From Cytophagaceae bacterium (GTDB lineage: Bacteria > Bacteroidota > Bacteroidia > Cytophagales > Flexibacteraceae), in the NCBI GenBank assembly GCA_947464365.1, contig CANHWS010000157.1:1-8077 (forward strand): a stretch of 8,077 nucleotides of DNA, given 5' to 3'. Each line of letters begins with the position of its first letter. Position 1 is the first letter of the stretch. Under the pieces are notes generated by a model, which had not been told where the DNA came from, did not search any database, and saw nothing but the letters and a program-made list of their open reading frames with translations. The translations under genes and the position numbers were made by a program. Below are positions 6,001-8,077 of the stretch, piece after piece.

Positions 6001-8077
6001 CCATTGGCATAAAAGGAGGAGGATAACATTGCCCCACCACGACCAAACCAACTTGATTTACCAAGGCAATTACCACCACATTGGATGGTAGTACCTGTCG
6101 GATTATCATCATTGATACCAGCATTGCCAATGTTACATAAGGCCACCGCGTCAACATTGTTGTTGTCAGCATCCATCACCGTCCAACCGGATGGCGGGGC
6201 ACTACCTTCGGTAACAGAAGCAAAGTTTTCGGTAAAGGTGTTCGCACTACTTATTCTGATATCAAACTGGTTTTGGCTGGCATCAAGGGTTCCCGAAGGC
6301 TCGACTCGGAAGCGGCTGGCATAGCGGTTGCCATTGCCTTGGCTCATGCCAATATCTACTGTAACGTAATTCCGGACAATAATCTGACTTGCAATCGCTC
6401 CATGAGGAAAGACGGTGGCAGCAACCCAACCATTTGTTAGGTCTGGGGCATTAACAGGGCAGTTGCCTGTTGGGCATCGCTCCCAGTTGCTGACAGCTGA
6501 CCAGTTGGCCGAGCCTGTTGCCTTGGTACGATAGCTTGCATTAACTACCTCAAGCGGAATAGGAATACCACAAGCACTGCCTGGGGCACCTTTATAGCCT
6601 AAGTTGATTGCTAGCAGGCCGGATGTTGCACCAGGTCCGCAGACGTTGACACCACGTACAGAAACATAAGCTGTACCAATAAATCCGGGTGTCCAGACGA
6701 TAGAAACTGTATCCCTATTGGCAACACCCTGGATAGCACCTGCATTGCTCGGGATCAAAGTCCAGCGATAGGATTTTGCACCAGCAACACCTGCAGTGCT
6801 AAATAGGTGACGACGTGGATTGGCTACGGAGCCAATGGTACAAACGGAGTCATTGCCAGCACCAAGGGGCGCAGCGATTGTTGGGGTAACCGGCGCAGTT
6901 AGTGGATTGAAAACACGGATCCGGATCGGATTACCATAGAATCTTGGTGTGCCCCGTCTTAGGCCTCCATTGCCATCGGTTGTGCCGCCCCAAACGCGTA
7001 ACTGGTAGTTGTTACTGCTCGGTAGGGAGGCAGGCAAGGTCACCGAATTCACCGAACCAACCAATATCGGATTGAGGAAACTGCCATTCTGGTCAGAAAG
7101 CTGGATCAATAGCTCACGCGGAGCAGAAACAGCAGGCGGTGCATAGCTTGGCAACGGGATGTTGACAGGGAAGGTGGCGCCAGCGCAAAACGAGGTATCA
7201 GCGTTAAAGCTATTTGAAGCACTACGGATAGGTGCGCAATTGTTAACATTAACTATCAACGGAACGGAGGACAAACCAATACAGTCTGTCGTTGTGGTGA
7301 CATAGATGCTTACTGGGCCACCAGCAAACAAGGTATCCCACGTTACGATACAAGCTGTATCCACGCCAGCAAAACCTTGGATAACACCTGCCTCTGGTGG
7401 GTCAATTGTCCATTTGTAGGACAAGGCACCTTGCACCGAGTTGGTCACATAGATCATACTGCGATAGCTCCCGCAGCCAAATGGACTTGTAGCTGGGTAT
7501 TGCTGACAGCCGCCAGGACGATCTTGCTGATTGCCGAACGAACAAATATTGATACCAGTGCCTTGGTTATCGCTTGCGCTGATATTACGTGGATAGTTGG
7601 TATCTAGGCGACCGTTCGTGATTTTGCTGTAATCAGGAATGAAGTAAGGCTGCACAGGTGGCTCAGCAAGTACATTGACATTAATCGTGATCTCACCACC
7701 CAATAATGCTGGGTTTGTCGATACGATCCTGATACGTGTAGGGCCAGCAAGACCGAAGGGCAAGAAACATGGTATGCGTTTGCGCGCTTGGTTAATCTGG
7801 ATACCAGTACTATCGGTCAGTGGTGAGTTCAGGACACCGATGATATCGCCGCCACCTACTACTACTGGTCCGAAGTTGCCATCTGCATCCGATACTTGCA
7901 CCATAAACTGGTTACCAGCCTTGAAGATGGTGTTGGTCGGTGCGGTAACAGGGACATTCAGGTTGGTGAGTGGACAGAAGGTACCGTTTGCGATACCACT
8001 ACCAACAGTGAGACAAGCATTGGTTAAACTCACGAACAATCGTTGTGACCCAAGGCTTTCCCCGCATTGGTTCAGGG
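1..8077 (-). CDS. Giant modular secreted/surface protein, Bacteroidota type, partial at both ends
   Basis: One minus-strand frame (codons 8075-8073 down to 5-3) runs 2,691 codons with no stop. I read it codon by codon, and it gives coherent, recognisable domains from end to end, so no internal frameshift is apparent. No start or stop codon belonging to the gene lies in the window; internal ATGs fall inside domains and are not starts. Modules in order are Ig-like, PKD-like, Ig-like, PKD-like, beta-strand repeats interrupted by a choice-of-anchor J domain, a beta-helix, a beta-sandwich and more PKD-like units. Composition is rich in Asn, Thr, Gly and Ser, as in exported beta-rich proteins. The fragment alone would be roughly 290 kDa. 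The likely role is a cell-surface or secreted adhesin or matrix protein, by inference from domain families. Type IX export is plausible for the phylum, but the C-terminal sorting domain would be beyond position 1. No enzyme motif was seen. Confidence 0.96.
3..80 (-). other. Start of PKD-like domain 5, truncated by the window, residues 2666-2691
   Basis: VVDVGADSLKLCGGSPGNLG (Cys 2677) is the typical opening of another PKD-like unit ('P-x-V-x-x-G-x-D-x-x-[IL]-C-x-G'). Only the first 26 residues are inside the window, so the gene continues past position 1 with at least this unit. Confidence 0.7.
81..347 (-). other. PKD-like domain 4, residues 2577-2665
   Basis: SICSDISATIG (Cys 2588), RYRWRFSPG (2606 on, Trp 2609), QQFTAILTKTDTVTGCIGSD (Cys 2651) and TVFISALPRP match the common 'IC-x-x ... 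Y-x-W-x-P ... Y-x-x-x-V-x-D-x-x-GC-x-x-x-D-x-V-x-[IV]-x-[VA]-x-P' PKD-like unit. The two Cys, one near each end, are typical positions for an intradomain disulfide. Confidence 0.75.
348..629 (-). other. PKD-like domain 3, residues 2483-2576
   Basis: The unit starts with RIDTVEICNNTPTRLF, continues with YDYTWSYTPAVGV (Tyr 2514, Trp 2516) and a NPLISI strand, and ends in LYRFVVIGKNP and TYDTLMVRVLFPP. The 'ICxNxxxxL ... Y-x-W ... Y-x-F-x-V' pattern is that of PKD-like/Ig-like stalk units near the C-terminal parts of Bacteroidota surface proteins. It is a different subtype from the first two PKD-like units, lacking the AGxIQG signature. Confidence 0.68.
630..1100 (-). other. Beta-sandwich-like module after the beta-helix, residues 2326-2482
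   Basis: This unit has NRPTSVALRYLPG, then RRYFFARYDV (2396-2405), GLNYDKNV, QLWKVYQST (Trp 2451) and GRFALTD at the end (about 2476-2482). The order 'RYY-x-I ... L-x-Y-D ... LW-x-V-x-x-S ... G-x-F-x-L' resembles the sandwich that often follows beta-helix or fibronectin-like parts in Bacteroidota secreted proteins. It also echoes the HWAVTRTG...FFTIAK unit upstream. Its function is unknown and probably structural. Confidence 0.58.
1101..1484 (-). other. C-terminal cap of the beta-helix, residues 2198-2325
   Basis: This stretch follows the usual closing sequence of Bacteroidota beta-helix domains. SNYNLLG (from 2198, normally 'S-D-Y-N-x-[LY]') is followed by NNWIATSQGDANSW (normally 'W-x-x-x-x-G-x-D-x-x-S'), YLQLFNDPDAGDLSIK (normally 'DLH-[IL]'), FDINGTPR (2297-2304) and ADLGAYE (2318-2324). 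Finding all five elements in order marks the end of the solenoid at about residue 2325. Confidence 0.8.
1540..2795 (-). repeat. PbH1-like beta-helix coils, residues about 1761-2178
   Basis: These are degenerate tandem coils of the form '[IV]-x-x-N-x-[IVL]'. They read NTIDGCSISG, RLINNNIYDF, NWNIEGNSIYN, DTIANNYIGG, SFITGNQIQNV, VNIDRNKVGRL, VTINENQLVNI, VEIKNNVLDNL, IAITDNSISRM, GIIARNRISNF, GWMIYNNAIQM, RVGVIHNTVLIY and LRVRNNILYNQ. The recurrent Asn suggests stacked Asn ladders in the turns. Spacing between coils is uneven, from about 20 to over 40 residues, implying variable loops. Most coils are followed by a 'GI-x-[VL]' or similar hydrophobic strand (RGIDVSE, YGIWVDR, YGINLSA, FGIVVDS). 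Confidence 0.85.
2856..3548 (-). other. Cys/Pro-rich insertion in the beta-helix, about residues 1510-1740
   Basis: This segment sits between NTLKGLKIEA and AVYFAGS, two elements that are normally close together in the family. It has nine Cys (first 1525, last 1681), including YTCDCLPNP, PRCPTSTPNC and PPCPVPP, and many Pro and Tyr. It also has an acidic DGDGDT turn (1587 on) and a Trp/Arg-rich stretch MMARWQRQWARWIVDS (1690-1705), followed by a basic SKRRYDSLDRVIRS. I recognise no family for it. It could be a disulfide-stabilised lobe protruding from the solenoid. The reading frame is intact on both sides, so it is not a frameshift artefact. Its exact ends are uncertain by about 15 residues. 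Confidence 0.7.
3966..4460 (-). other. Module with YFVGGLKR / YIWPVG / HWAVTRTG motifs, residues 1206-1370
   Basis: This module closes the beta-strand region. YFVGGLKR (1212-1219) and YIWPVG (1230-1235) with the following KYKGMRL match the 'V-x-G-x-[LV]-x-R ... F-x-[FW]-P-V-G ... Y-R-P' pattern common in Bacteroidota repeat proteins. HWAVTRTG (1282-1289) matches the 'YW-x-[IL]-x-R-x-G' strand of the next sandwich, and FFTIAK (1360-1365) matches the usual terminal 'FTLG' strand. The function is unknown; the module seems to be a standard C-terminal companion of the preceding strand repeats. Confidence 0.65.
4461..5621 (-). other. Beta-strand repeat region, residues 819-1205
   Basis: This region resumes the module interrupted by the choice-of-anchor J domain. 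It contains STGTFIHNRDGGQLPIVTWE and AGSTLDIRG (Trp 876), then QSFYNLTWNG (Trp 905), a signature trio of Bacteroidota beta-strand repeat proteins. After these come many short strands of the form 'L-x-[IV]-x-G-G-x-[FY]' (LIIRGGTFHA, LYMTGGTYDC, FIMEGGIFKQ, SQVIFGGNRLQKW, IEFVLENKGAG, TYLG-like turns). The region probably forms an elongated beta-solenoid or stacked sheets. It has no enzyme motif, and the repeats are too degenerate to give a firm unit length by eye. Confidence 0.72.
5622..6230 (-). other. Choice-of-anchor J / cleaved-adhesin type domain, residues 616-818
   Basis: The domain has all the landmarks of this beta-sandwich family in order. ENF at 616-618 is followed by PPSGWTVMDADNNN, then DDWLISPTLSIS (DDWLISP at 696-702), FFYWQGSRFG, YEVRVFTTDP, YAGRNVWVAFRNIS (NVWVAFR at 795-801) and a closing LLSIDNISLG ending at 818. 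At about 203 residues it is slightly long for the family. In Porphyromonas, domains of this type occur in gingipain/hemagglutinin adhesins; in other Bacteroidota they occur in many proteins carrying sorting signals. Six Cys are present (647, 666, 670, 728, 731, 735), including CTPCATNC. The likely role is extracellular binding. Confidence 0.88.
6231..6533 (-). other. Beta-strand module, N-terminal half, residues 515-615
   Basis: The module opens with YRTKATGSANWSAVSNWERC (YRT at 515-517). This is the 'YRT..SGNWS....W' entry motif seen at the start of beta-strand repeat regions in Bacteroidota secreted proteins. It is followed by ASQIIVRNYVTVDIG (usually an 'I-x-NGHTVT' strand) and VEPSGTLDASQNQFDI, the usual 'V-x-SGTL' strand. 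The family's expected continuation is not here but after residue 818, so the choice-of-anchor J domain splits the module. The unit is inferred to be a short solenoid of beta-strands. Confidence 0.65.
6534..6899 (-). other. PKD-like domain 2, residues 393-514
   Basis: The core KSYRWTLIPSNAGAIQG (SYRW at 435-438) followed by RDTVSIVWTPGFIGTAYVSV and NVCGPGATSG repeats the PKD-like 1 pattern closely: SY[KR]WT, P-x-x-AG-x-IQG, DT-x-x-IVxW. The pair of Ig-like plus PKD-like units therefore looks duplicated. A short segment after it (KGAPGSACGIPIPLEVVNAS) links to the next, different module. The role is structural, as an extracellular spacer. Confidence 0.78.
6900..7238 (-). other. Ig-like domain 2 (SDxxGxF type), residues 280-392
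   Basis: This is the second copy of the Ig-like unit. It has FCAGATFPVNIPLP at the start, LLIQLSDQNGSFLNP (SDQNGSF at residues 327-333), and closing strands NYQLRVWGG and PIRIRVFNP. 'CAG-x-T...V' followed by 'QLSD-x-x-G-x-F' is the usual signature of this unnamed Bacteroidota family. It is clearly homologous in layout to residues 1-136 but diverged. The closing loop is enlarged (TTDGNGGLRRGTPRFYG) compared with copy 1. Confidence 0.78.
7239..7667 (-). other. Cys-containing linker and PKD-like domain 1, residues 137-279
   Basis: An irregular linker with several Cys (ICSFGNQ, GGCQQYP, FGCGSY) leads into a PKD-like unit at about residues 199-279. Its hallmark core is LSYKWTIDPPEAGVIQG (SYKW at 219-222), followed by ACIVTWDT and a closing strand containing DCIGLSS. 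The Y-x-W strand, the gap to a 'V-x-W' strand and the terminal Cys strand match PKD-like domains of Bacteroidota surface proteins. These act as extracellular spacers and sometimes bind polysaccharide. The linker makes this copy about 49 residues longer than the second Ig-PKD pair. Confidence 0.75.
7668..8075 (-). other. Ig-like domain 1 (SDxxGxF type), residues 1-136
   Basis: This beta-sandwich-like unit carries the run FKAGNQFMVQVSDADGNFGP (SDADGNF at residues 62-68) and ends in TRIRIVSTNPALLGGEITIN. The pattern is a conserved SD-x-x-G-x-F turn, then an 'IG' strand, then a closing strand RIRVVSxxP. It is familiar from large Bacteroidota secreted proteins, where it alternates with PKD-like units. 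The role is structural (a stalk or spacer) or in binding; no ligand site is visible. The N-terminal boundary is cut by the window, and the first residues (LNQCGESLG onward) may belong to a preceding PKD-like unit. Confidence 0.75.

Noticed and set aside
1..8077. CRISPR array, tRNA/rRNA, insertion sequence, promoter or terminator
   Set aside because: No regularly spaced identical repeats, no tRNA-like or rRNA-like sequence and no transposase were seen. With coding sequence covering the whole window, apparent promoter or hairpin matches would be inside the gene and were not credited.

Overview
The window holds part of one very large gene and nothing else that I can support. On the minus strand, a single frame (codons read from 8075 down to 3) stays open for 2,691 codons without a stop, and it enters and leaves the window open. 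The start codon, signal peptide, C-terminus and all control signals lie outside. The plus strand carries only antisense shadow frames. I see no RNA gene, mobile element, CRISPR array or intergenic stretch.

The protein is a modular extracellular protein of a style I recognise from Bacteroidota (Cytophagales, Chitinophagales, Saprospirales and relatives). The modules are PKD-like domains, Ig-like SDxxGxF domains, a choice-of-anchor J (cleaved-adhesin type) domain, long beta-strand repeat stretches and a right-handed parallel beta-helix. Composition is moderate: hand counts give about 49% GC at 7801-8040 and about 40% at 1861-2100. Proteins of this kind are usually exported by the type IX secretion system. 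That is inference here, because no sorting domain is inside the window.

Residue numbers below count from the first complete codon (8075-8073 = residue 1). The order from N to C is: Ig-like 1 (1-136), Cys-containing linker plus PKD-like 1 (137-279), Ig-like 2 (280-392), PKD-like 2 (393-514), first half of a beta-strand module (515-615), choice-of-anchor J domain (616-818), rest of the beta-strand region (819-1205), a module with YFVGGLKR, YIWPVG and HWAVTRTG motifs (1206-1370), a beta-helix (1371-2325) interrupted by a roughly 230-residue Cys/Pro-rich insertion (about 1510-1740), a beta-sandwich-like module (2326-2482), PKD-like 3 and 4 (2483-2665), and the start of a fifth PKD-like unit (2666-2691) cut by the window edge.

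The likely role is a surface or secreted adhesin or matrix protein; no catalytic motif is visible. The points most worth a second look are the Cys/Pro-rich insertion with its Trp/Arg-rich tail, the nesting of the choice-of-anchor J domain inside a beta-strand module, and the duplicated Ig-PKD pair. I did not find a multi-gene system.
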